Shown here in pieces: positions 50,988 to 59,713 of a stretch of DNA of 62,218 nt (positions within the stretch are counted from its first letter, which is position 1; every line of letters starts with the position of its first letter). The notes beneath the pieces are model-generated. The model did not search any database, had not been told where the DNA came from, and saw only the letters and a list, made by a program, of their open reading frames with translations. The translations under genes and the position numbers were made by a program. Origin of the DNA: Lachnospiraceae bacterium (GTDB lineage Bacteria > Bacillota_A > Clostridia > Lachnospirales > Lachnospiraceae); contig SFGN01000031.1 in assembly GCA_004556565.1 (NCBI GenBank), positions 1 through 62,218 on the forward strand, given 5' to 3'.

Positions 50988-51893
50988 TTACCTCTTTTTG
51001 TCAAATTTTAAATATTGAATTGCTGATACCGCTGCATTTGCTCCATCTGATACGGCAGTAATGACCTGACGAAGTTTTTTGGTGCGGACATCACCCGCCA
51101 CAAATAAACCTGGGGATGAGGTAATTCCATCTTCTCCTGCTGTCACATATCCATTTTCATCCGTCTGGACATAACTCTTTATGATATCTGATACTGGGAA
51201 TGAACCTATTGCAACAAACAGCCCATTAATACTGATTTTTCTGCCATCATCAAGAGATATCTCTTCCAGCGTTCTCTGCCCATACACCTCCTTCACAGAA
51301 GCTTCCAAGATAAATTCAACATTCTTCCGTTTTTTCAGCAATTCCACTGTGGCATTGTTTCCCCGGAATTCATCTCTTCTGTGAATCAGATATACTTTCC
51401 TGCACAGATCAGAAAGATACAGTGCATCATCCAGGGCCGTATCTCCTCCTCCTATGACTGCTGTATCTTTGCCTTTATACAGAGAACCATCACAGTATGC
51501 ACAATAGGAAATTCCTTTCCCCTGATACGCTTTTTCCCCAGGTATTCCCAGTTCTCCTGGAACCATCCCAGCTGCATAGATCAGAGTTTTCGTTTCTAAC
51601 TTTCGTCCGGATGATAAATAAACCAGCCAGATCTCTTTCTGTATAATATCTGTCACTTCATCCTCCAGTATCGGGATATTCTCTGACAACACGTGCTGCC
51701 TGAAACGTTCTCCAAGTTCTTCCCCTGAAAGTGCCTGAATTCCCAGATAATTTTCCACCCGAATGCTTCTTGCAATCTGCCCTGCTCCTTCATATTCTTT
51801 TTCGATTACAATTACATCTTTCCCTGCTCTTTTGAGATATAATGCTGCACTTAATCCGGCCGGGCCACTGCCTATCACTACTGTCTCATACAT
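50988..51893 (-). CDS. Thioredoxin reductase-like flavoprotein
   Basis: 301 residues from ATG at 51893 (AGGAG ten bases before). FAD site VIGSGPAGLSAALYL, redox pair CAYC (about 134-137), NAD(P)H site VIGGGDTALDDALYLSD and C-terminal GLFVAGDVRTKKLRQVITAVSDGA. Reduces the thioredoxin encoded four genes further on, or feeds electrons to sulfur reduction. First gene of the sulfur operon; five bases before the sulfhydrylase gene. Intact. Confidence 0.92.
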   Translation of the reverse strand: MYETVVIGSGPAGLSAALYLKRAGKDVIVIEKEYEGAGQIARSIRVENYLGIQALSGEELGERFRQHVLSENIPILEDEVTDIIQKEIWLVYLSSGRKLETKTLIYAAGMVPGELGIPGEKAYQGKGISYCAYCDGSLYKGKDTAVIGGGDTALDDALYLSDLCRKVYLIHRRDEFRGNNATVELLKKRKNVEFILEASVKEVYGQRTLEEISLDDGRKISINGLFVAIGSFPVSDIIKSYVQTDENGYVTAGEDGITSSPGLFVAGDVRTKKLRQVITAVSDGANAAVSAIQYLKFDKKR

Positions 51894-51979
51894 CTTTTGG
51901 TTTTCTCCTGCAAACTGGGTATTTTTTATCATTACAACTTTGTAAAGCAAATATTTCCTCTCTTTCGCTATACACAAAT

Positions 51980-52009
51980 GAACGCAGGCCGCCAGGCGAA
52001 CCTACGTTC
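51980..52009 (-). promoter_or_regulatory. Leader hairpin of the sulfur operon
   Basis: GAACGTAGG pairs with CCTGCGTTC (one mismatch) around a GC-rich loop, immediately after the -10. Possibly a 5' stabiliser or regulatory leader. Confidence 0.5.
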
Positions 52010-52011
52010 AA

Positions 52012-52045
52012 ATTATATCTTTATTTTCCTACCTTGCCCATAGGA
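52012..52045 (-). promoter_or_regulatory. Promoter of the sulfur operon
   Basis: TGGGCA (52035-52040), 17 bases, TATAAT (52012-52017). CCATAGGA (52038-52045) overlaps the -35. Confidence 0.65.
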
Positions 52046-52128
52046 TTTTTGTTTTATATATTTTAAAACATATGGAATTTTGTTAGTAATTTCTCATACT
52101 ATCACCTCCGCTTTGTGGGATGCAGTCT

Positions 52129-52278
52129 TTACCCACAGGGATATCCGGCATTTTGAATCGCTTTTTTTATCTCTTCGATATTCACTTCCCGGTCGCAACT
52201 TACCTTAGCTGTTCTTTTCCTCAAACTGACTTTTTCAACAGCGCCAGGAATGATTGCCATAATTAATAAATCAGTCAT
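52129..52278 (-). CDS. Short HMA-like protein, N-terminus with metal site missing
   Basis: 49 residues with the second half of a heavy-metal-associated domain: VEKVSLRKRTAKVSCD, INIEEI-like IEEIKKAIQNAGYPCG. The GMxCxxC metal loop is absent; the first 12 residues are hydrophobic. Directly follows the DUF2318 gene (10 bases). Remnant or a degenerate chaperone. Beyond it, 52083-52110 holds a perfect GGAGGTG site before a 4-codon frame, apparently the start of a lost gene. Confidence 0.55.
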   Translation of the reverse strand: MTDLLIMAIIPGAVEKVSLRKRTAKVSCDREVNIEEIKKAIQNAGYPCG

Positions 52279-52288
52279 ATGTTATCCC

Positions 52289-52816
52289 CTATTCAACCGG
52301 ACCACTCCATGATGCAAATTTATCTGCATAGGTATCTAAATCTGCTACACTTACAGTCAGTTTGTTATCTACAATTTCATAATTAATATTCATAGGATTA
52401 CATCCACCTGAAGCTGCACCTACACTATCCATCGTGAAAACATTTCCACAGTTTTGACATTCCAATCCCCCATTTTTCTCCCGGAAGTATGCCCTCGGTG
52501 AGGGATTACATGCCTGACATGTATTCAGTGATAAACGTGATGATCCATCAGAAGCGTTTACAGCAATCATCTGTATATTAGTTCCATTTGAATCATAGTT
52601 TATATAAAGCGGATGTTCAGTCAAAGTAGCTGTATCAATTACTATTTCTCCATTCTCTACGTTTGGGGTAACATATGCAGTAGTTGCATCTGTTCCTATA
52701 AAGGTATCTTTTTTTCCTGTTTCTGCCGTATTTGATGTTTTTGTACTTCCACAAGCAGTCAGTGCTAATATCGTAAATGCCAGCGGTATGACTTTCATTA
52801 TTTTATTCTTTATCAT
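52289..52816 (-). CDS. DUF2318-family lipoprotein
   Basis: About 175 residues, start taken at ATG 52816. Lipobox ILALTACGST. The DUF2318 domain is marked by three cysteine clusters: CQAC (in NTCQACNPSPRAYF), CQNC (LECQNCGNVF) and GGCNP. These proteins are predicted to bind Fe-S or metal and often sit with metal transport genes. Its start overlaps the end of the SafE-like gene. Together with copA and SafE it belongs to the copper operon. Confidence 0.78.
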   Translation of the reverse strand: MIKNKIMKVIPLAFTILALTACGSTKTSNTAETGKKDTFIGTDATTAYVTPNVENGEIVIDTATLTEHPLYINYDSNGTNIQMIAVNASDGSSRLSLNTCQACNPSPRAYFREKNGGLECQNCGNVFTMDSVGAASGGCNPMNINYEIVDNKLTVSVADLDTYADKFASWSGPVE

Positions 52817-53810
52817 GATTTGCAAGACCAAGAACTACAACAAGTATGGCGCCAATCTGCATAACAATTCTTGTGTATTTTTTCCCGAGAGCAGATACCA
52901 GACTTCCCAGTCCGAGCATTAGCGGAATCGTACCTAAGCTGAACATAAACATGGCTGCAGCCCCTAAGAATGGATTTCCCGAACCAAGTGCAATAATCTG
53001 CATGGATTGCATCGGACCACAGGGCATTAGTCCATTCAACGCCCCTACAAAAAGCGGCCTTTTTTCTGATCTCTTTTTCTGATTAATTTTGATAGCAGAC
53101 CTTTGTGGAAATCTGATTTGAAATCTTCTTAAAGTAGGAAAGATTCCAAGCATATTGATTCCCATTATCACCATAAATAGTCCGGCTATTATTTTTAGTA
53201 TGCCTTGCAGCAATAGTGGAATTCCGACTCCGGAACCTCCCGTAAGCAACATACCGATTCCACCCAGCAAAAAACCTATTGCTGAATATGAAATCACGCG
53301 CCCGGCATTGTACATAATAGCCGGCATTATCGTTTTAATTTTTGATTTACTTTCATTATCAGAATCCTTGGCAGGTATGCATTGCGACAGATTAATACCA
53401 CCGCACATGGTTATACAGTGAACAGATGTAAGAAGCCCTACTATAAAGAGCATTCCATAACTCATTTTCGAATCGGCAAGCTTTGATGGCACAAGTAAAT
53501 TCAGAACTCCGAACCGCTGTAACAAATAATACAAGAGAATAATGATTGCGAATGTTACTATTGGTCTGACTAATTTCGAGAAATCTCTCTGATTTTTATC
53601 TACTACCGTATAATCAAGATCCCGAATTATTGTTATAATGCGATTCAGTGACACTATCCCGGGATCAAACTCAATTTCAGCCTGTCCTTTGTCGTAAGAA
53701 ACATGGGCTGTAGAGATTCCTGCCGTATTCTTTAATTTTTGCTCTATTCTATTTTGGCAATTGATACAGGTCATACCATCAATGGTAAGAACCTTTCTCT
53801 CCATCCCCAT
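52803..53810 (-). CDS. HMA-domain + SafE/TauE-type membrane protein
   Basis: 335 residues from ATG at 53810. HMA domain GMTCINCQNRIEQKL (CINC, about residues 13-16), a linker, then six to seven membrane helices with the paired Cys motifs VHCITMCGGINLSQC and GLMPCGPMQSMQ typical of the DsbD/CcdA-like SafE group. Likely moves copper or reducing power across the membrane. Located between copA and DUF2318 genes. Native start could also be a few codons upstream (53819). Confidence 0.85.
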   Translation of the reverse strand: MGMERKVLTIDGMTCINCQNRIEQKLKNTAGISTAHVSYDKGQAEIEFDPGIVSLNRIITIIRDLDYTVVDKNQRDFSKLVRPIVTFAIIILLYYLLQRFGVLNLLVPSKLADSKMSYGMLFIVGLLTSVHCITMCGGINLSQCIPAKDSDNESKSKIKTIMPAIMYNAGRVISYSAIGFLLGGIGMLLTGGSGVGIPLLLQGILKIIAGLFMVIMGINMLGIFPTLRRFQIRFPQRSAIKINQKKRSEKRPLFVGALNGLMPCGPMQSMQIIALGSGNPFLGAAAMFMFSLGTIPLMLGLGSLVSALGKKYTRIVMQIGAILVVVLGLANHDKE

Positions 53811-53846
53811 GTTTATCATTCCTCCATTTATTTTCAGATAAGAATA

Positions 53847-56402
53847 TTACTTTTCGACTATTCCTGCATACTCATATCCGACTTCTTCTACAGCAGCCTT
53901 AATAAGGGATTCATCAATATCCTTTGTCGTTGTAATTGTCACAAGATTTTCTTCGTGAGAAGCTGTTGCTGTTTCGATTCCTTCAATTGCTTCAAGCGCC
54001 TTCTTTACGTGAGCCTCACAATGCCCACACATCATCCCATTTACTGTAATCTTCATTTCTTTGTTTCCCTTTCCTGATTCATTATTTGCTTCAATTTGTA
54101 TTAAATTCCCTGTCACAGGGTTTTTAATTAATTTGTCTTTCTTGCTGTCATAGACCTTCACAAGATTAAGTCTGAGCGCATTTGTAACCACACAAAAGCT
54201 GGATAATCCCATAGCGGCAGCTCCAAACATTGGATTAAGTGTCCACCCAAAAGCTGCCACGTAACATCCGGCAGCCAGTGGAATACCAATTATGTTATAG
54301 AAAAATGCCCAAAACAGATTCTCGTGAATGTTTCTAATTGTAGCTCTTGATATTCGAATGGCTGCAGCCACATCGCGAATACTGCTTTTCATTAAAACGA
54401 TATCTGCAGCATCAATGGCTATATCAGTTCCTGCACCAATTGCAATTCCAAGGTCCGCACGGGTAAGCGCCGGAGCATCATTAATTCCATCGCCAACCAT
54501 GGCAACCTTTCCATGATTCATAAGCTCTCTTATAACTGTTTCCTTCCCATCCGGCTTAACCTCTGCAATCACTTCATCAACTCCAGCCTCGCCAGCAATC
54601 GCTTTTGCAGTTATCTCATTATCACCGGTAAGCATTACTACATGGATTCCCATACCCTTAAGTTCCGATATTGCCTCAGCGGAATCCTCTTTGATCGTAT
54701 CTGCGACCGCTATAATTCCAAGCAATCTCTGATTCTTCGCAAAGAAAATCGGTGTTTTCCCCTGTCCTGCAAGCTCTGTAATCATAGTATCGAGCTTCTT
54801 ATCATTTACTCCTATTACTTTGGAAATGAACGCAGCATTTCCTCCGGCTATTTGGACATCTTCAAGCTTTGCTTTCAGTCCATTTCCGGATACTGCCTCA
54901 AATTCCGTTGTTTCAAGAAGCTCTACCTTATTTGAAACAGCATATTCTATGATAGCTTTTGAAATAGGATGCTCACTCTTAACTTCAAGGGCATATGCCA
55001 TCTTGAGCAGCTCATCCCTATCACATTCCTCAACAGAAACAACATCTGTCACCTGCATAATCCCGGTCGTAATCGTGCCCGTTTTATCAAGAGCGATAAT
55101 TCTTGTCTTTCCCGCCTGCTCAAGGGATGCTGCTGTCTTAAACAAAATTCCGGCTTTTGCAGAGACTCCATTACCAACCATGATTGCCACCGGAGTTGCA
55201 AGACCAAGTGCACATGGGCAGCTAATTACGAGAACAGATACCGCTCTTGCTATTGCATAGCCAACAGTCTGACCTGCAATCATCCATGCAACAAAAGTAA
55301 TGACTGATATAATAATCACTACCGGAACAAACACACCCGAAACCTTGTCTGCAATTTTTGCAATCGGTGCCTTTGTTGCTGCCGCATCACTTACCATGCG
55401 TATGATGCCGGCCAGTGTTGTATCCTCACCAACTCTATTCGCTTCACACACCATATATCCTGATGTATTAATCGTTGCTGCCGATACCTTGTCTCCGATT
55501 TGTTTTTCGACCGGAATGCTTTCCCCTGTCAGTGCGGATTCATTGACTGCGCTTTGTCCTTCTATCACAATTCCATCAACCGGAATACTTTCTCCCGGAC
55601 GAACCACAAACCTGTCTCCAACTTTAACATCTTCAATTGATACTGTCTTTTCCTCTCCATCTATCAATATCACTGCAGTCTGGGGAGCCAGTTTCATAAG
55701 TGATTTTAATGCATCCGTAGTCTTGCCCTTAGACCTGGTCTCGAGCATCTTACCTACTGTAATAAGCGTAAGGATCATGGCTGCTGATTCAAAATAGAAC
55801 TGATCCATGTAGTACATAACCTGATCCGCCTCACCGGTAAGCACCTTTGATGTCATTGCAAACAATGCATAAATGCTGTAACCATAAGAAGCGGCGGCTC
55901 CAAGAGCGACAAGTGTATCCATATTTGGAGATTTATTCAGCATCCCTCTAAATCCGTTGATAAAAAACTTCTGATTTACCACCATGATAAATCCGGCAAG
56001 CAAAAGCTCATATAATCCCATAGCCACATGGTTGCCATCCAGAAATCCCGGAAGCGGCCAGTTCCACAGCATATGTCCCATAGAAACATACATAAGTGGA
56101 ATCAGAAGAATGACAGATGCGATCAGACGTTTTTTCATCTTAGGAGTCTCCGTATCCTTAAGAGAATCATCGAAGCTCTTGGACTTCGTACTGCTATCCT
56201 TTGCAGATTTTAAGCTTGCTCCATAACCGGCATTTTCTACAGCGCTAATAATCAATTCAGGGGAAGCAGTTCCTTCAACTCCCATAGAATTCGTAAGCAG
56301 ACTAACCGCACAGCTTTCTACTCCGTCTACTGCATTCACCGCCTTCTCAACCCTTGCCTGGCAGGCAGCGCAGCTCATACCCGTAACGTTATACTGTTCC
56401 AT
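53847..56402 (-). CDS. copA: Copper-exporting P1B-type ATPase
   Basis: About 851 residues from ATG at 56402. N-terminal HMA (GMSCAACQARVEKAV), eight membrane helices with CPC in VISCPCALGLATPVAIMVG (helix 6), TGES actuator (ALTGESIPVEKQ), phosphorylation DKTGTIT, hinge GDGINDAP, and Tyr/Asn residues of helix 7 (FWAFFYNIIGIPLAAG). An additional C-terminal HMA (NGMMCGHCEAHVKKAL, last ~65 residues) is less common. Exports Cu(I). Directly behind csoR. Confidence 0.96.
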   Translation of the reverse strand: MEQYNVTGMSCAACQARVEKAVNAVDGVESCAVSLLTNSMGVEGTASPELIISAVENAGYGASLKSAKDSSTKSKSFDDSLKDTETPKMKKRLIASVILLIPLMYVSMGHMLWNWPLPGFLDGNHVAMGLYELLLAGFIMVVNQKFFINGFRGMLNKSPNMDTLVALGAAASYGYSIYALFAMTSKVLTGEADQVMYYMDQFYFESAAMILTLITVGKMLETRSKGKTTDALKSLMKLAPQTAVILIDGEEKTVSIEDVKVGDRFVVRPGESIPVDGIVIEGQSAVNESALTGESIPVEKQIGDKVSAATINTSGYMVCEANRVGEDTTLAGIIRMVSDAAATKAPIAKIADKVSGVFVPVVIIISVITFVAWMIAGQTVGYAIARAVSVLVISCPCALGLATPVAIMVGNGVSAKAGILFKTAASLEQAGKTRIIALDKTGTITTGIMQVTDVVSVEECDRDELLKMAYALEVKSEHPISKAIIEYAVSNKVELLETTEFEAVSGNGLKAKLEDVQIAGGNAAFISKVIGVNDKKLDTMITELAGQGKTPIFFAKNQRLLGIIAVADTIKEDSAEAISELKGMGIHVVMLTGDNEITAKAIAGEAGVDEVIAEVKPDGKETVIRELMNHGKVAMVGDGINDAPALTRADLGIAIGAGTDIAIDAADIVLMKSSIRDVAAAIRISRATIRNIHENLFWAFFYNIIGIPLAAGCYVAAFGWTLNPMFGAAAMGLSSFCVVTNALRLNLVKVYDSKKDKLIKNPVTGNLIQIEANNESGKGNKEMKITVNGMMCGHCEAHVKKALEAIEGIETATASHEENLVTITTTKDIDESLIKAAVEEVGYEYAGIVEK

Positions 56403-56411
56403 CTCGATCAC

Positions 56412-56747
56412 CTACCTCATTAGCTTCTGAAGTGTAAGAACAAGCTCATCAATTACCTCGTCATTACCTTCTCGAATATTATCTGCAACACAGGTTCTCA
56501 TATGATTGGCAAGGAGTGCTTTATTAAAACTATTAAGAGCCGCAGTAATTGCGGATACCTGTATAAGGATATCCGTACAGTATGCATTCTTTTCAAGCAT
56601 CCCCTCAACGCCCCTCACCTGTCCTTCGATTCTCTTCAATCTGTTCATGAGATCCTTAAATTCTTTCTCATCTCTATCCTTATGTTTTCCTGAACAACAG
56701 GGACAGCATTCCTTGTTTTCTTCAAAATCATTTACATTTTCTGACAT
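56412..56747 (-). CDS. csoR: CsoR-family copper-sensing repressor
   Basis: 111-residue DUF156 helical repressor with the Cu(I) ligand triad Cys (NAYCTDILIQ), His and Cys (ANHMRTCV). An N-terminal extension carries CCPCC, possibly further metal ligands. Represses its operon until Cu(I) binds. Ribosome binding site AAGGAGG. Operator-like sites lie at the promoter (56770-56788, 56807-56823). Confidence 0.94.
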   Translation of the reverse strand: MSENVNDFEENKECCPCCSGKHKDRDEKEFKDLMNRLKRIEGQVRGVEGMLEKNAYCTDILIQVSAITAALNSFNKALLANHMRTCVADNIREGNDEVIDELVLTLQKLMR

Positions 56748-56769
56748 TTCTTAACCTCCTTACACCCAA

Positions 56770-56830
56770 AATACCCTGTAGAGGTATTTTATTTTGTTGT
56801 TAGTATATACCCCTACATGGTATTTGTCAA
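56770..56830 (-). promoter_or_regulatory. csoR-copA promoter and two CsoR-type operators
   Basis: TTGACA (56825-56830), 17 bases, TATACT (56802-56807). AATACCCTGTAGAGGTATT (56770-56788) and ATACCCCTACATGGTAT (56807-56823) share ATACC/GGTAT ends with C/G-tracts; one sits in the spacer, one downstream of the start. Confidence 0.8.
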
Positions 56831-57116
56831 GTGGTTTTACTTCTTACAAATCTCTGATAATGCTTTTTCCATTACATATCCCCTGTCAGCTAATGATAAA
56901 CGCCCTCCTTATGCTATGAAGAACATTTGATAAATACAAAAAACATTTTTTCTCATCCATAATATGTTTTTTCATTTTGTATTCCTTTCCGGCAAGTCTG
57001 CCTTGAGTATTATAAGACCAGAGCGACAACCTATCATGAGTCTGAGTAAAACACTGAATTTCCTGAAAACACAGGAAATATCAGTGTTTTCTTATGTTTT
57101 CCCCTAATTATAAGGT
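56831..57116. other. Right end of the element, no gene
   Basis: AT-rich. Contains a strong hairpin at 57048-57090 (AAAACACTGA...TTTCCTG with its complement) and a second copy of TCATGAG at 57034-57040. Confidence 0.5.
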
Positions 57117-57123
57117 TCATGAG
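57117..57123. repeat. Right attachment core
   Basis: TCATGAG, identical to 34863-34869. Confidence 0.85.
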
Positions 57124-57979
57124 CTCCATATGTGTTTCCAAAACTGATATTTACTGCCACCGGCATCCTGTATTCTAACGCTTTACGTATTACATAATCG
57201 ACTCCTTGCATCAGCTCCGTTGTCCTCGGGAATCCGTCCCGTCTGGGACTTGCCATCTTTACAATCAAAAGCTCGCTCTCCGAAGCCACGCCCGCATAAA
57301 TACCTGTCACCTGACTGCTTTCAATCCTGCTTACCGATGCATTTCTGAGGCTGCTGCCCCGTCCGTTCCCTGCCGCGATTCCCGCCACTGCTGTCCCGTG
57401 ACCGGAGATATCCCTGCTGATTCTGTTCTGTGTACCTTCTTCCATTTTCAATGCCGCATTAATCTGTTCCTCAGTAAACTCTGTGCCAATCGCATATCCT
57501 TCCGGCGGATTTCCCGGCAGGCTCTGATCCCACAGATTCCGGATTCTGGTCGTTCCGTCCGGATTACGGAAATCCGGCAGTGTATAATCAATGCCGCTGT
57601 CAACGACTGCAACCAGCGTGCCTCTTCCTGATAAAGAAAAAGGGGTTTTCTGCACCTCATTGATGCAGGAAACCCTCTTTCCGTTCGCCACCTGAAAAAA
57701 CAGTCTTTTCGGTTTTTCAATATATTCAATCTCCGGTATCTGTGACAGAGCACTGATTCTGGTTTCTGCCACTGTCAGAACCGCATATTCATTTGCCAGT
57801 TCCGTCACAGAAGACGCGATCTCACGCACTCTGTCAAGAGATCCGGAGTATTTCACGATCAAATCCCATTCCCTCTCAACAGGGTCAAATCCGACCTCCA
57901 GCTCCAGCGATTTCTGCCGTTCTTCCGGCGTTGCATCCAAAGCAAGGTTCAGCAGATTTTCTATTTTCTGACTCGTCAT
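57117..57979 (-). pseudogene. S8 subtilisin-like peptidase, N-terminal half (gene split by insertion)
   Basis: Propeptide-like first ~90 residues, then catalytic Asp in VAVVDSGIDYTLPDF (about 126-140), catalytic His in SGHGTAVAGIAAGNG (about 193-207) and oxyanion Asn in VNISFGNTYGAH. The native frame ends at the TCATGAG core; reading on gives EPYN and a stop at 57104 inside the element. Starts ATG 57979, overlapping the rubrerythrin stop by four bases. In an uninterrupted strain it should read on into HDGTSLIERF of the 33947-34869 half. Confidence 0.92.
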
Positions 57980-58584
57980 TCTTTTTTTCTTCCTTTATAC
58001 GGAGCCAGTGTATACGGCATAAAATATCCCTGGTCGTGGTGGCATGCCGGGCAGCTTCCGGGAGCTTTTTTCCCGGTATGAATATATCCGCAGTTCGTAC
58101 AGAACCACATGCCAGATTTTTCATTTGCAAAATATTCTCCCCGTTCCAGCATTTCCGCCACTTCGGCAAAACGCTCCTGATGGGTATGCTCTATTCCGGC
58201 AATCAGAGCAAACGCAGAAGCCGCTTCAAGAAACCCTTCTTCCTTCGCAGTTCTTGCAAATTCAGGATAAACATCTTCATACTCTTCTTTTTCATTGTGC
58301 TCCGCCGCACGCAAAAGCTCTGCAAGGCTTTCCTGCTGGTCAACCGGGTATCCGCCGTCGATAAAAATCGTTTCTCCGGACAGTTCTTTCAGCAGCTCAT
58401 AGAAACGCTCCGCATGGGCTCTCTCCTGCTCTGCCGTATACAGAAAAATGTCAGCAATCGTATACATTTTCATCTCCCGCGCCCTTTCAGCCGCAATCGT
58501 ATAACGATTTCTTGCCTGACTTTCTCCCGCAAACGCACGCATCAGATTTTCTCTTGTCTTACTTTCTGCAAAACAAACAGCCAT
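57976..58584 (-). CDS. Rubrerythrin
   Basis: Peroxide-reducing di-iron protein (about 202 residues from ATG 58584, ribosome binding site GGAGTGTGTATT). Ferritin-like helices with ExxH pairs: FAGESQARNRY (about 20-30), EQERAHAERF, ARTAKEEGFLEAA, EHTHQERF; C-terminal rubredoxin knuckle CTNCGYI and CPACHH (about 162-182). Oxidative-stress defence in anaerobes. Originally first gene of an operon with the S8 peptidase. Confidence 0.94.
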   Translation of the reverse strand: MAVCFAESKTRENLMRAFAGESQARNRYTIAAERAREMKMYTIADIFLYTAEQERAHAERFYELLKELSGETIFIDGGYPVDQQESLAELLRAAEHNEKEEYEDVYPEFARTAKEEGFLEAASAFALIAGIEHTHQERFAEVAEMLERGEYFANEKSGMWFCTNCGYIHTGKKAPGSCPACHHDQGYFMPYTLAPYKGRKKE

Positions 58585-58696
58585 AATACACACTCCTTCT
58601 TTTTATCAAATATATGCCGCCGCATATCTGATTATAGTATGTACCATGACTGTTTTTATTATGCTATATTGCCGAAATAAAGTATTCCCGTCATCT

Positions 58697-59713
58697 CTAA
58701 TTGAATCCTATGATTCTTCTTGCAACGCTGTATGCCATAGAAGAAACCTTGCGCCCCGGCCTGCCCGGAAGGTTCATGGTCTGTCCCAGGATTCCATAAC
58801 GGATTTTCAGGTATGTCTTATAATCCGTCTTCTTAAGGTATTCCCACAACTCCGCTTTTTTCTTCAGATTCTCATCATTTTTTGAACGGATACAGAGAAT
58901 CGAAGAAACCGTCATCATGATTGCCAGATAATTAATCATATACTTTCTGAGCTTTTTGCTTGTGATCGTTCGGAGCTCATACATGCCGATCATTTTCTTC
59001 GTGACAAAAAGCTGCTGATCGATCCGTCCGATCATAATCTTCTCGTTGACCGACTGGTCTTCCCTTCCGATAAAATAACGGTAAAAATCTGTGTCAATAT
59101 AATACAGAGTCCGCACATGCGGCAGAGGATAATATACATAAATGTTGTCCACATAAAACGTATGCTTTGGCAGTTCCAGCTGGCAAAGCCTTAAAAGCTC
59201 CGTACGGTAAATGACGGAGTGCATCAGGATATACTGATCCAGATGGAAGCTCCCGATATCATCCCAGTGAAGAATCCTTTCCGCCGGAAGTACATTCCGG
59301 TAGTGGATTACTTTTTTCTTTTCCATGCCTACTTTCTCGTACACATAGTTGGAAATAATCATATCCACCTCTGTCTTCTCATCCACAAATTCTTTTGCCT
59401 TCAGAAGAATCTTCATCAATGAATCTTCATCCAGCCAGTCATCACTGTCAACGACCTTAAAATATTCCCCTGTGGCGTAGCGAAGCCCGTAATTCACGGC
59501 ATCTCCATGACCGCCGTTTTCCTTATTGACCAGTCTGACAATCCCCGGATAACGCTTCTCATACTCGGCGCCGATTTCGGCTGTCCTGTCCTTTGAGCCG
59601 TCATTTACAACAAGAATTTCAACATCCTCGCCCGCGGGAAGAATCGAATTGATCGCTTTCTCCATATATGCTTCCGAATTATAACTCGGAATCGCAAACG
59701 TAATATACTTCAT
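58697..59713 (-). CDS. GT2-family glycosyltransferase
   Basis: 338-residue GT-A transferase: FAIPSYNSEAYMEKAINSIL start, VVNDGSKDRT (about 34-43), NGGHGDAVNYGL, and DxD-type metal site VVDSDDWLDEDS (about 86-97). A basic C-terminal region with one hydrophobic segment may bind the membrane. Acts on cell-surface polysaccharide or lipid; acceptor unknown. Stands alone. Confidence 0.85.
   Translation of the reverse strand: MKYITFAIPSYNSEAYMEKAINSILPAGEDVEILVVNDGSKDRTAEIGAEYEKRYPGIVRLVNKENGGHGDAVNYGLRYATGEYFKVVDSDDWLDEDSLMKILLKAKEFVDEKTEVDMIISNYVYEKVGMEKKKVIHYRNVLPAERILHWDDIGSFHLDQYILMHSVIYRTELLRLCQLELPKHTFYVDNIYVYYPLPHVRTLYYIDTDFYRYFIGREDQSVNEKIMIGRIDQQLFVTKKMIGMYELRTITSKKLRKYMINYLAIMMTVSSILCIRSKNDENLKKKAELWEYLKKTDYKTYLKIRYGILGQTMNLPGRPGRKVSSMAYSVARRIIGFN

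Larger units (their letters stand above)
34863..57123. mobile_element. 22.25-kb serine-recombinase element carrying sulfur and copper genes
   Basis: Bounded by TCATGAG at 34863-34869 and 57117-57123, inserted in the S8 peptidase gene. Inner ends show a related inverted sequence: TTATAACTAGAGGAAA at the left and TTATAATTAGGGGAAA read inward from the right. Two overlapping large serine recombinase genes and a small accessory gene lie at the left end. Every recognised gene is on the minus strand. No relaxase or T4SS was seen, so it is at most mobilisable. The whole is visibly more AT-rich than the ICE remnant at the window start. Confidence 0.9.

Noticed and set aside
53847..56402. Silver- or zinc-type P-ATPase
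   Set aside because: CPC motif, CsoR partner and HMA type fit Cu(I) best.
34863..57123. The element as a conjugative element
   Set aside because: No relaxase, coupling protein or T4SS gene was found in it.
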